Assembly: GCA_037039925.1 (NCBI GenBank)
Contig: JAXRKP010000488.1
Coordinates: 87,501 to 151,500 of the forward strand
From: Doris montereyensis
Lineage: Eukaryota; Mollusca; Gastropoda; Nudibranchia; Dorididae
Reading direction: 5' to 3'
DNA length: 64,000 bases
A program made the translations under genes and the position numbers. The notes beneath the pieces are model-generated. The model saw only the letters and a list, made by a program, of their open reading frames with translations. It did no database searches and was not told where the DNA came from. The first letter of the stretch is position 1. Each line of letters opens with the position of its first letter. This document shows, piece after piece, positions 51,801 through 60,198 of this stretch.

Positions 51801-54204
51801 TGCTGGCCCTGCTATGAGAGCCATAGCTGATTTCATTGCCAAACCTTCAGCAGATGAGGCCATCAGTATGGTGGAACATCCTGCATGTCACATTGCCATG
51901 AAGAAAATAATAGCCAATGACAGGATACGTATGGAGCAAGGGGAAGGAAGTATGTTTATATGTATTTAATGGATCTAAGTGGTCGTGGGACAATATTCCA
52001 TCCATCTTTAGATTTTCTTATCTATAAAAAGGAAAAGAAATCATTTTAAGCACAAGTTCTTTTCAAAGTTCTCATATTCATGAGTTGACAAACTTAATGT
52101 TATGCGTGAATGATCCATAATTACCTCTTACTTACTTAAGATGTATATACGCTCAAACCTTACAGAGGGAATGGCGTTGTAAGGAAAACACCCCTTTTTG
52201 GTATTACAATAAGTGAGATCAATATTTGACCAATGCAGGAGAAGAAAAACGATCACTGACAGGGCAATGTAGGCCTACCGCATGTGAAAGGGCTATTGAA
52301 GCTGTAGATCTATATAGTAATAATGGATCACCCTGTTTCTTATGTGGTCTTGAAAAAATATCGCCAGAACCCCCCCTTCTCATTTTCATAAAGAAGTCGT
52401 CTTGTGTCACTAGTGTCAGTGTCATTTCTGTAAGAGTACTAAGACACACTTGGTTGTGATGTTTGTGTGTGTGTAGTGCGTGTTTGTCCCCGTGATCATA
52501 AAGAAACTATATTCTACTTCTACCCGCTTGCATCACTGTGGGGAAGGGGGTGGTGATGCACAGTGGCGGTATAACGAGTTGTGTTTTACAATAGTTATTA
52601 AGGAACGTTCCTACCAAATCATTGCTGAATCCCGGTATAATGAAGTATTTCATTGTTTGTGTATAGAGTCAGATCAATGCAAGGGTGAAAAACTGGTGAC
52701 GAGCAAGAATGGGGGGGTTACAGCAAGGTTTGTATTTTGTATGTATATCAACATCACATGAATTGTTTTCAGGTCTATTGGCTATTATTTTTCGGGTTTA
52801 TATTGCTGTAACTAAATATTTCTTGAGTAAGTATGCATGATATAACAAATATGTTTGCTTTAGTATTGTATCGTATTTTACAAGGATTGATTGTTAAATC
52901 TCTCCATCTCATCCATAGTATTGTTCTCTGCTATCCTCCTGGAAGCTCTGCCAAAGTCAACAATCAAAGTCTGGGCTGCCAGTAACAGAGGTTGCTTTGT
53001 TTTGTTATGGTAAATATGAATTTATTATACACCGGCTGAAGGCCTCTGACAATGCATGGGTTAACCGATTGTTTTCTAAATTAAATTATTGTTTAATCTT
53101 TTCTAGGTCTTCGGTTTGAATAAGATCACCAGGAGACTCCTTGTGTAAATTTATCCTTGAAGACTTTTGTGTTCTAACTTAAGCATTTTGGTTTTTAAAA
53201 ACCTTTGTAACTTTCCAGAATGCCAGGACAAAATTTGCATGTTTTAGCTGGGGCTAGAAAATAAATTTTTGTCGTCTTATTATTTGAAATAAATATTGGC
53301 CATAATTGACCTTGAAAATCACACAATTTAGTCCCCTCAATCTGTGATCAGACTCAGATAGGTCAAATATATTATCTGAAATAGCCATAATATGTAGCCT
53401 ATTCATTCCTCTTTCCAACAGTACCAAATACATAATGTCAGTGCAATTGTCTAAAAGTACAACCCGCAATATACGAGATATGTCCTTTAAATGATCAAAC
53501 ACATGCTTCTTTAGTGTCTTTATAAATATCGGAGGCTTTGAACCAATAGAAAAGCTCATTCTATGCACATGAACTAAACTAAGATTTCCATTTTTCTTGA
53601 AACTTGCCAAGGAGCGGATTTCAAGAACTTCAACATCCTCTTCATCACTTTTGTCAATGACGAAAAGATCAAATAAACTTTGGTAGTTTAAACTGTAAAT
53701 CAAAACTAGCAACTTTCTTCTATGTTTACATAGGAAAAGGATATTTGTCTCTTTCAGCCTCTTCACTAAAGAGTTCCGTTTTATATCTATAGACCTGTCA
53801 GTTGTGTAGTGATTTATAATCCGGGTGTCAATCGACTGAACATATTATATCACATAATGTCTGGCTTTTCATACAGTTCAACTGTTTCATTATGTTAATT
53901 AGTTGTTTTGGTTTGTTTATTTGTTGATATGATTACATATCATGTTTTATTTATTACGCATGTTATATTGAAGGAACGTCACATTAGTGTACTAAAAAAA
54001 TTATGTTTTAATAATACAGGAATCAACTTTTGTTTTTTCTTCAGTCTATTGGAGGTCGGTTGCTCAACAATTACAGAACGTGTCACAGAGCAATTGAAAC
54101 CATTACGAAAATCCCTTAGCAAGATGACATTCAAGGGTGCAGAACTCTTACTGGAGAAGGTGGATGGTTCGGGATTTGCAAAACGGAAAGAGTTCAGAGT
54201 GTAA
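36003..54204 (+). CDS. PUM3: Pumilio homolog 3 (Puf-A/Puf6-like), 18 coding exons
   Basis: PUM3 is a nucleolar PUM-repeat protein that binds structured nucleic acid with little sequence specificity and acts in large-subunit rRNA maturation. Its yeast counterpart is Puf6. Recognition here rests on an ordered run of family motifs. A basic N-terminus with SRLKKKDVRRRRS is followed by an acidic patch (EEDDEDNDHMEVD) and a Lys-rich segment with NNYDLITSAKKAWEDLRR. PUM repeats follow: LVHDSSRVIQCLVQYG, SKYSKFVLRKLIHYG, GHVRKLMRHKEASEIVEYAF, VTYSIVHKVFFDFF, HTRDGTRVAMHCVWAG, DQHGRKVLLYLMSPRD. A CPL-type C-terminal domain comes last (LLKYLHDNAETMM..., MVEHPACHIAMKKII, VWAASNRGCFVLL, KGAELLLEKV). All intron phases agree if four one-base losses are allowed (36011-36013, 37186-37188, 39277-39286 and 49852-49893). 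The product would be about 777 residues against 648 in human, with most of the excess at the N-terminus. Transcription is in the same direction as ASNSD1, 12 kb downstream. Confidence 0.94.
36284..36304. repeat. Poly(G) run
   Basis: About 20 consecutive G just inside PUM3 intron 1. Similar G runs occur near 42525 and 45178. Confidence 0.95.
37001..37189 (+). CDS. PUM3: PUM3 exon 2
   Basis: It encodes DNSMMDSDEEHTPATLSQIS through ETWEIAVECARESQMGQK. The only good-fitting donor, AAAG|gtttta, gives phase 1, but exon 3 needs phase 2. Either one A is missing in 37186-37188, or the weak donor GA|gtgcgc at about 37157 is used. Confidence 0.75.
37666..37831 (+). CDS. PUM3: PUM3 exon 3
   Basis: It encodes SFTHKTLSKMSLNEEDDEDND...PSPPKRLKP...KKITLK. 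The acidic stretch and following basic patch are typical of nucleolar proteins. It ends phase 0 at AAA|gtaaat. Confidence 0.8.
38856..38970 (+). CDS. PUM3: PUM3 exon 4
   Basis: Lys-rich: IPLKQATKKLKSLKNAAQVKKAKKQ...ALPDETT. Probably nuclear/nucleolar targeting. Donor ACTG|gtaagt, phase 1. Confidence 0.82.
39245..39358 (+). CDS. PUM3: PUM3 exon 5 (frameshift in A run)
   Basis: In phase from exon 4 it reads VPITPNQTWKKKKK, then meets TGA at 39301. The conserved ERKMVKNNYDLITSAKKAWEDLRR is one base earlier. The A10 run 39277-39286 is the likely site of a lost A. It ends phase 2 at AGAAG|gtaatt. Confidence 0.85.
39450..39735 (+). repeat. SINE-like repeat, family A (PUM3 intron 5)
   Basis: The head has a GGGCTCGAATACC B box near 39501, then the family-A body (GACCCAAGTGCAAATGGGTAC near 39566) and a 3' part with GGGCTGTGGCGGCC. 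Confidence 0.65.
40108..40183 (+). CDS. PUM3: PUM3 exon 6
   Basis: It encodes GDLPVDKRRKICDDLMTMVEGKVKS, the helix before the first PUM repeat. Phase 2 in, phase 0 out (TCG|gtaaaa). Confidence 0.92.
40437..40530 (+). CDS. PUM3: PUM3 exon 7
   Basis: It encodes LSLVHDSSRVIQCLVQYGSE, a clear PUM repeat. Donor AAGA|gtaagg, phase 1. Confidence 0.95.
41461..41527 (+). CDS. PUM3: PUM3 exon 8
   Basis: It encodes DVLEVCKSKYSKFVLRKLIHYG, a PUM repeat. Phase 1 in, phase 2 out. Confidence 0.95.
41760..41829 (+). CDS. PUM3: PUM3 exon 9
   Basis: It encodes SKPLKAEVLKCFQGHVRKLM, continuing the YGSKP junction of the family. Donor AAG|gtactt, phase 0. Confidence 0.94.
42340..42735. repeat. AGATCT/TCTAGA-rich tract (PUM3 intron 9)
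   Basis: Dense tctaga/agatct words between 42343 and 42735, with a G10 run near 42528. Confidence 0.7.
42769..42899. repeat. (CT)n array (PUM3 intron 9)
   Basis: About 85 bases of pure CT, then CCCTCT variants. Confidence 0.95.
43320..43412 (-). repeat. SINE-like fragment, family B (PUM3 intron 9)
   Basis: Shares TAAACAGCCAAAGGATCTTC with the 25298-25628 copy. Confidence 0.5.
45090..45300 (-). repeat. SINE-like repeat, family B (PUM3 intron 9)
   Basis: Minus-strand body (GGGACCTCCTTTTAATC) interrupted by a G15 run near 45178, with a tRNA-like head (TTGAACCCACGACATTTTGG). Confidence 0.6.
45300..45418. repeat. Interspersed repeat, family F, copy 1
   Basis: Closely resembles 52500-52622. The shared core includes GAAGGGGGTGGTG and AGTTGTGTTTTA-like words. 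It contains a gcaccac/gtggtgc stem. Confidence 0.6.
45561..45665 (+). CDS. PUM3: PUM3 exon 10
   Basis: It encodes EASEIVEYAFNEYATAPQRL...EEFYGASFFLFK, a PUM repeat. Phase 0 at both ends. Confidence 0.95.
45881..45984 (+). CDS. PUM3: PUM3 exon 11
   Basis: It encodes DNVHRSLEQIMIDMPEKKDM...EALSPLID. Phase 0 in, phase 2 out (GACAA|gtaagt). Confidence 0.93.
46493..46568 (+). CDS. PUM3: PUM3 exon 12
   Basis: It encodes ELVTYSIVHKVFFDFFSYAN, a hallmark PUM3 segment. Phase 2 in, phase 0 out. Confidence 0.95.
46640..48860 (-). mobile_element. Decayed LINE (endonuclease + reverse transcriptase) in PUM3 intron 12
   Basis: Read on the minus strand, endonuclease-domain remnants lie near 48591-48364 (PRLLEVNIKPKGREIKLLIGYGPNEDATKEEKD). 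A linker follows at 47954-47646, then reverse-transcriptase motifs: IIDLEKAFDTVRSDNLWHSL near 47050-46975 and VDIGVKQGC near 46855. The polymerase box is damaged: the expected Y-A-D-D has shrunk to Y-D before LVLFGKSESDLQ near 46770. Many stops and frame changes show that it is dead. It is antisense to PUM3. Confidence 0.8.
46671..46730. repeat. 30-bp exact tandem duplication
   Basis: The 30-base unit beginning cattcctcttttattcataa is present twice. It duplicates ten codons in the LINE reading frame. Confidence 0.95.
48942..49140. repeat. 66-bp tandem repeat, three copies
   Basis: Units start at 48942, 49008 and 49074 with tt[ag]ttttctgtcagggtta and end in cagcagg/cagaagg. Lengths are 66, 66 and 67 bp. 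It lies just beyond the 5' end of the LINE. Confidence 0.95.
49661..49893 (+). CDS. PUM3: PUM3 exon 13 (frameshift near 3' end)
   Basis: It encodes HTRDGTRVAMHCVWAGSAKD...LLLMSIFDSV. The expected continuation DTVLVQKVIIE lies one base earlier from about 49861, and is closed upstream by TGA at 49849. One missing base near 49858-49861 (for example an A giving a second Asp codon) restores the frame to donor GAG|gtaagc. Confidence 0.9.
50155..50345 (-). repeat. SINE-like repeat, family C, partial (PUM3 intron 13)
   Basis: Shares GGGAGCATACAGTA, CTATAGCTGGGTA and GGCCATGGGGTTTGAA with the downstream copies. The ATCTTT-tail end is missing. Confidence 0.65.
50611..50753 (+). CDS. PUM3: PUM3 exon 14
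   Basis: It encodes VISDQHGRKVLLYLMSPRD...IIKILAGGDDNAHS, highly conserved in the family. Phase 0 in, phase 2 out. Confidence 0.95.
51251..51396 (+). CDS. PUM3: PUM3 exon 15
   Basis: It encodes KKDKLVRAQELRNAASPKLLKYLHDNAETMM..., the start of the CPL domain. Donor ACAG|gtgaga, phase 1. Confidence 0.95.
51797..51949 (+). CDS. PUM3: PUM3 exon 16
   Basis: It encodes GDAGPAMRAIADFIA...SMVEHPACHIAMKKII, CPL domain. Donor GGAA|gtatgt, phase 1. Confidence 0.95.
52500..52622. repeat. Interspersed repeat, family F, copy 2 (PUM3 intron 16)
   Basis: Matches 45300-45418: CTTGCATCACTGTGGGGAAG, the ggtggtgatgca stem arm, and GAGTTGTGTTTTACA. Confidence 0.6.
52919..53009 (+). CDS. PUM3: PUM3 exon 17
   Basis: It encodes LFSAILLEALPKSTIKVWAA, then SNRGCFVLL. 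Phase 1 in, phase 2 out (TTATG|gtaaat). Confidence 0.93.
53254..53766 (-). CDS. Hypothetical 170-aa ORF antisense in the last PUM3 intron
   Basis: An uninterrupted ATG-to-stop frame (MKRLKETNILFLCKHRRKLL to ...QIIRRQKFIF) lies wholly inside PUM3 intron 17. Its composition is complex and not repeat-derived: a hydrophobic/basic N-terminus, an acidic DKSDEEDVEVLE near residue 38, then mixed alpha/beta-like sequence. No family, signal peptide or transmembrane segment is clear. It is the longest non-repetitive open frame outside the two genes. It may be a nested single-exon gene, a transposon-derived piece, or chance. Confidence 0.35.
   Translation of the reverse strand: MKRLKETNILFLCKHRRKLLVLIYSLNYQSLFDLFVIDKSDEEDVEVLEIRSLASFKKNGNLSLVHVHRMSFSIGSKPPIFIKTLKKHVFDHLKDISRILRVVLLDNCTDIMYLVLLERGMNRLHIMAISDNIFDLSESDHRLRGLNCVIFKVNYGQYLFQIIRRQKFIF
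54045..54204 (+). CDS. PUM3: PUM3 exon 18, terminal
   Basis: Acceptor ttcttcag|T gives TG|T (Cys). It encodes LLEVGCSTITERV...LSKMTFKGAELLLEKVDGSG and ends KEFRV, TAA at 54202. Confidence 0.94.
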
Positions 54205-54350
54205 AATTCGCATAGCAGCTCCACACAGTTAAAAGTTTATTTATTTGGCCAATGTTTATAATGGGCATTTATGTCATTCAAATCCTCTCAAACTCCTTTT
54301 CATGCCGATTATTATTTTTAACCTAGACAAAAAATAGAGCCTGAAATTGA

Positions 54351-54356
54351 AATAAA
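54351..54356 (+). terminator. PUM3 polyadenylation signal AATAAA
   Basis: Canonical hexamer 147 bases after the PUM3 stop codon. Confidence 0.75.
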
Positions 54357-54462
54357 ATGTGACTTTCAAACAAAAACCTGTCTCCGCATTTTCATTCTTA
54401 GTAGATCACAGTGCAAGTGGTTTTCTGCATCATATTTGCCTAGTGTTTCCATTTCCATATTT

Positions 54463-54790
54463 AAAAGATAAAGGTGGATTTATAGTCTGTATCCCCGCAC
54501 AATTGCGATCTCACAGACTAAAAATCATTTATCGCCCAGCAGACCCATTTCATTCCAAGTCCTACTCAACTCCCTGGGGAGCATACAGTACAGTATCCTG
54601 TTAGTCGCTTCATAATAACACTCTGGCACGATTTGTCTCTATCTATAGCTGGGTATTCATTGACAACTGAATCAAATGAAGAAAGCAGAGGGAAGAACCT
54701 TTCTTATGAGTGAAAAAAATGCCTTGACCAGCCATGGGATTTGACAGTGTTGTCGTGCTTACAAGTTCACAACACTACAGTTTCGCTACA
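54463..54790 (-). repeat. SINE-like repeat, family C
   Basis: The minus-strand head has a B-box-like tttgacagtg/ggtttcaaat-related segment near 54745, with the GTTCACAACACTAC start near 54766. The body holds GGGGAGCATACAGTACAG. The tail is the complement of aaaagataaaggtgg at 54463. Confidence 0.7.
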
Positions 54791-55104
54791 AGTACAAGAC
54801 CTCCTTTATTGCTTCAGACAAATCATGACCATGACGATATTAAACAATTGACATATTATGTACATAAATATATATATATATATGTTTGAAGTCCGTAATA
54901 ATAGACCTTATTTTTAGCTTATATTCTAGTAACGGTTACAAATTCATGCCGTGCTCATTCTCAGATGTTCATACAAAGCACATTCTAAAAAGTACTCAGA
55001 TCCATTTTTGTTCCCCTTACTACATTTTCCTTCAGACATCTATTTTGTGTATATAAAAAAAATGAATAAGAAATTTTAGTTCCCACACATTGTAAAGTTA
55101 GAGG

Positions 55105-55185
55105 CTAGAATACCTCAGTCTGTAGAGCATCTGGCTACCACTTAGGAGATCCAAGTTCAAATCCCAGTTCTGGAAGGCCTTTTTC
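55105..55185 (+). repeat. tRNA-like SINE head
   Basis: CTCAGTCTGTAGAGCATCTG looks like an A box and AAGTTCAAATCCC like a B box, spaced as in a tRNA. The acceptor arms pair at about six of seven positions, but the anticodon stem is not convincing. It is better read as a SINE head than a working tRNA gene. Confidence 0.5.
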
Positions 55186-55927
55186 ATGTCCTTCCTTTCG
55201 ATCCAATAGCAAATGGATGTCTAGGTCTATTTAGACTTGGTGAACGGAAAGCAAGTGGGAAAAGAGATGGCAGACAACCACAAAATATATGCCTTGACTC
55301 TACTTTGGACTACCCTACACTCAATAATGAGTATGGATACCTTACTTTTTCATCATAAAATACTGTACACTATGAGTTATTAATTAAATTAGTAAAGTGT
55401 ATTATTTCTGTATAAGTTAAAGTAAAATATTAATATGTTCAGTCTTTTGATCAATGATACTGATAATAATTAAAACAGCAGCGACATATACATTTAAAAA
55501 CACTATCTAGTTTGGACTAGAAATCTGATCCAGTCTTTTTATTTTGTTTAGATCTTATTTGTGATTTCATATCCCATCAAATGTGACGAGATGTTTAAAA
55601 ATAAAACTTTCTCCCACTCTCACAGCTCTTAAAGGTAGATGCATTGTACATGCATTTCCTATGAAAATCAAGCATGAAAGATATTGCTACAGTAATGAAC
55701 ATTTCTTTTGCACCAAATCTCAATAATTATTAAGCTCAAGGCACTTTAAATTGTTAGCTTCAAATAGCATGTCAAATGTGATTAGTCAAATAAGTCGCAA
55801 TAAATGATAAATACCAAAACAGATCACAACCAGAAACATTCATTCCTGCACTAATTATGTCAGATATCGAATGTGACATACATAATAATATATAACAACA
55901 TGGACATGTATATATATTGAACATCAC
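55186..55927. other. AT-rich intergenic DNA
   Basis: The first part may be the body of the SINE beginning at 55105. Nothing else recognised. Confidence 0.4.
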
Positions 55928-56290
55928 ATAAAGATAAAGATGGATTTATAGTCTGTATCCAAGCATAAATCGTCAAGAGCAGGCCTACCAACTTTACATT
56001 ATTTATATTCATCCCCCTACAAACAAGTTCCTTCAAAGTCCTTCTATGTCTTCGGAGCATACAGTACAGCTACATGTTACTAATGTTAGGCAGTTCATAT
56101 TAATACTTACAACTAATACAAGATCCTTCTCTACCTAAAGCTTGGTCAAGCAAGGAAAGCAGAGTAAAGTACTTTTTCCAAAGACTAAGAGTACAACAAT
56201 ATCCATATGATTGCTAGCCAATGTTTTGAACCAATGTCATTCTGCTTACAAACTCACAATACTACTGATTATGCAACAAAGCCTTTATCA
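55928..56290 (-). repeat. SINE-like repeat, family C
   Basis: aaagataaagatggatttat end at 55929, AGTCCTTCTATGTC and GGAGCATACAGTACAG in the middle, TTTTGAACCAATGTC (complement of a B box) near 56225, and CTCACAATACTAC at the other end. Confidence 0.7.
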
Positions 56291-56774
56291 TTATCATTGT
56301 TTAGGCATGCAAGTGAAGACATAACAATTGAATTATACTAATAATTTAATAAACTCAAATGCATGTACCTTTATGTAGGCCTATATATCACTCTTGTTTT
56401 ACTGCATTCAAGTGGGACACATTAGTGTACTGTTAGCAACAACTTTCAATAAGGAATTTAAGTCATGGATTATGAACGCTAAGCAACAGTGAATGAAATG
56501 TGTACCAAACTTCAGCAATGGTGAAAATCATAAATTATCAAGGAAATAAGCACAGGCTTCAGAAATTCAACTACTACTACATTGTATGTGTATTCCCCTA
56601 CTTGTACGCATAAAAAAGACATAACAGTAATACACATATTGTTTTCGTGGTTAAGAAATATGTATGAACTTAATAATTCTACTTGTAAATTTAAGATCTT
56701 TTCTTTTTATAATAAAAAAAGACGGCATCCATCTTACTCTTACTTTTAACAAATCTAGAATTACATGTAAATGT
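56291..56774. other. AT-rich intergenic DNA
   Basis: No feature recognised. Confidence 0.4.
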
Positions 56775-57040
56775 AGTAACATTCCTTCAAGGCCATTACG
56801 GCCCATAGAACCAGAACTTATCCCAGTTTCTATAGCAGGAAGAACAGGTGACAATAATCACCACCTGGATAGGATGCTAGCCTAACCCAAGTTTTTTTTA
56901 TTCCTAAGCTAGTGCTTGTACCCATATGTACCTGGGTTGAGTGGGGATCAAGGAACACAACATCAGAATTAGCTTTGCTAGGATTCGAACCCGGTACCTC
57001 ATGGTCCAACGTCTGGTAGCATATCACTACAATATCAGCA
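56775..57040 (-). repeat. SINE-like repeat, family A, near full length
   Basis: The minus-strand head has GGATTCGAACCCGGTACC near 56981. The body holds GTACCCATATGTACCTGGGT. The 3' part has CATTACGGCCCATAGAACC, the complement of the 3' parts at 13110 and 39700. Confidence 0.7.
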
Positions 57041-57069
57041 AACACCACTTGAATTAGTAAGTTCCTCCA

Positions 57070-57235
57070 AGTTTCAAAGACATTAAGGCCTACAGAGCTT
57101 ATCCCAGTTCCTATATCTTGAAGCAAAACAGGTGACAATACTGACTTCCTGGACAGGATGCTGGTCTGACGTAGATTTTTACTCTGAAGGTAGTGCATGT
57201 ACCCATTTGCAACTGGGAACACAACCTCCGGGCCT
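57070..57235 (-). repeat. SINE-like repeat, family A, 3' part
   Basis: Adjacent second copy lacking the tRNA head. It shares CAGGTGACAATA and GACAGGATGCTGGTC with its neighbour. Confidence 0.6.
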
Positions 57236-57654
57236 GTTTATTATTTATGCAATTTTTTTGTTATTCTATCAAATTTAATATTTTATTAAACATAACAACA
57301 AACAGCTACCCTTTCATCAATCCAAGTAAGAGAAGAGGAGATGCATATTTCATCATAGTTCTACAGTTCTTAGTTCTAGAGATATTTAAATCAATTCAGC
57401 TTTAGCTCTCTGGAAGTGTGAATACAACAATACAAGAATTTTTATTCATTACTTTCACTTTTAGTTTCTTCACTTTTAGAAAACGAGTTAAATAATATAA
57501 AAAGAACAAAACAGACCCAAACAACCCTGTTCTTTATTTCTTTGATTATACCACACACACAAAAGTTTTAATACAAATTCCAGTCATGATGGCTAATTTA
57601 TATCATGTCTTCAGTATGTCCCCCAGTTACCTAGATGGCACCTTGAAATAACGT

Positions 57655-57960
57655 AAAAGATAAAGATGGATTTATAGTCTGTACAGTGTACCTCCGGACA
57701 AGGGCAGGCTTATCAACTGTACATCATTTATCCCCTAGCTAGCAGGCCATTTCATTCACAGTCCTTCTCAACTCCCACTCCCAGGGGAGCATACATTTAG
57801 GCCTTTCATATTAACAACACTCTGACAAGAGCTTTCTCTACCTACATCATTCCTAAGAGTATAATCTTGCCACCTGTGTCAGCCATAGAGTTTGAACCAG
57901 TGTTGTCATGATTACAAGAAAGTTCACAACACTACTGTTCAGATACATTGTAATTGTAAC
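57655..57960 (-). repeat. SINE-like repeat, family C, near full length
   Basis: The end aagataaagatggatttat is near 57658. AGTCCTTCTCAACTCCCACT and GGGGAGCATACA are in the middle. AGTTTGAACCAGTGTTGTC (complement of a B box) is near 57889, and TTCACAACACTACTG closes it. Confidence 0.75.
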
Positions 57961-58849
57961 TTGTTTACCATGATTATGATGTGGTGATCTTAGAATGAAT
58001 GAACTCAACAGACAGATAAATGAAAGTATTGAAACTAAAGACACGAAACAGTATAACTGACTGAAGAAAGACAAGAAGTAAGATCTACCAACACTCCAAT
58101 AGTAATAGTACATGTATTAGATATAGTAGTACATGTAATATTAGTGACCCACCAAAATCGAATGTCGGGGAAGTACATGGAAGAGAAGAGAAATTGTGTG
58201 CTGATTGATAGCCAAGAGTAGAAACAAAAGAAAGAGGATACATTACATCATACATGTATACAGGAAGAATAAACACAGGTTGAGATGAAATAGAAGAAAC
58301 GTAAGAAACAGAACAGAACCCCCCCCCCCCCAAATTAAATAAGAAACAGAACCGAAAAAACCCCAATTAAATGATCTTTCAACTTCGTAACATTAGTACC
58401 AACTCAATGCATTATAGTAATTATGTACATATTTATATTCAAAATAATATCTTTAACAACTGATAATGACAGGATGATGATTAAAGAAACTACTTTGGCA
58501 AAAAGGATGGTGATGATGGCGATAGTGATAATAATAAACATTTGTTGTTGGAGAACACTTAGTGATTAATATACAGAAATAGCGAAAACATTTGAACTTA
58601 TACATATAATATAAGGAAAAAGACGGATTATAAATTTAATTGAATGGTAGGAGTGACAATAATAAATTAATAAGGGATAATGATGATGATAATAAATGTA
58701 AATACCGTACATTTATTATTAGTACACATGTATTAATTAGTAATACATATAATAACTACAGATCAACACACCATAATTATTATAATGATAACAATAAGTA
58801 TACAACTATTATTACAACTTGTACTTCCCTACTTCTTAACCGTTAGTGC

Positions 58850-58852
<3 letters not shown>
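57961..58852. other. AT-rich intergenic DNA with ATA/GAT-rich patches
   Basis: No gene recognised. Degenerate AAT/GAT words occur from 58500 to 58800, and a C12 run lies near 58320. Confidence 0.4.
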
Positions 58853-59171
<319 letters not shown>

Positions 59172-59855
59172 AACACACGCTGTCAAAAGACTGCATTTTA
59201 GACTAGGGAATAAGGCCGTTCTACCATTGTTGACAAGAAATGGGAGGGTAAAAAAACTTCGGTTTGTGAATCTATGACCCTTTAAATGAATGAATTAATG
59301 TTGTACGCTAGGGTATAGTCGAAGTTGAAGGTGTTTGTGACTGCTGAAGTAAATGTTAACATATGCCAAATTGAATGTCACCTGCTCACAGTCATGTAAG
59401 ATCTGTGTACTGCGTATTTCCCATCACTATTATCGTGTGTATACCATGGTTGAAGGAAGAGGAATATAAAAAAAACCCCGATGATATTGATATTTATTAC
59501 ATTCTTATGTGTCTACAGTATTGGTGCGTAAACCGGGGAATATGGAATGGGAGTGAGAATAAGCGTTAAAACGTGCATAGTAAAATATATTTAAAACAAC
59601 AATAGAAAGAAATAACCGACAGAAAATCCAATTTCTCCAAATTTTCTTAATATTAAAAGAAAATAAATCATCTAGCCTGACATTGAAGAAAATCGGTTAA
59701 TTAAAAACTGTTACGCTGTGTACTTTCGCTTTCGTTCTCAAGGCCCGTGCCTGAAGAATGTTTATGTGCGGAATTTGTCTCATGTGTTTATTAGTCTATT
59801 GACTATTCTAGATCTGTTACATTGTATCCAACATGGACAGGAGACCCCAGAAGGT
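59172..59855. other. AT-rich intergenic DNA
   Basis: No feature recognised. Confidence 0.4.
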
Positions 59856-60198
59856 AGATCTAGATCTAGTCATCTCATTTTATGTTTAGATTTAGACTCT
59901 AGATCTAGAATCTACTCTAGATCTAATCTACATCTAAGATTTAGATTGTAGTTGTAGATCTAGATCTAGATTCTATGTCGACGCCTTTTACACTTTGCAG
60001 CAATTCGTGACGGAACAAACGTGAAGACCTAGAATCTAGATCTAGATCCAGAGCTAGCTAGATTCTAGATCTACAGCATTATTTAAAACAATTTAAATCT
60101 AGATCTAGATCTAAATCTGCATGTAGAAAGAACACTGTAAGAAAACAAATTGAAGCTTTGTTATTGTTACTAGATCTAGATCTAGATCTAGTAATTAG
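59856..60198. repeat. AGATCT/TCTAGA-rich tract
   Basis: Repeated overlapping tctagatctaga words, densest at 59856-60070 and 60170-60190. Confidence 0.8.

Noticed and set aside
55105..55185. Functional tRNA gene
   Set aside because: A and B boxes and most of an acceptor stem are present, but the anticodon stem-loop does not fold well, and SINEs with similar heads are common nearby.
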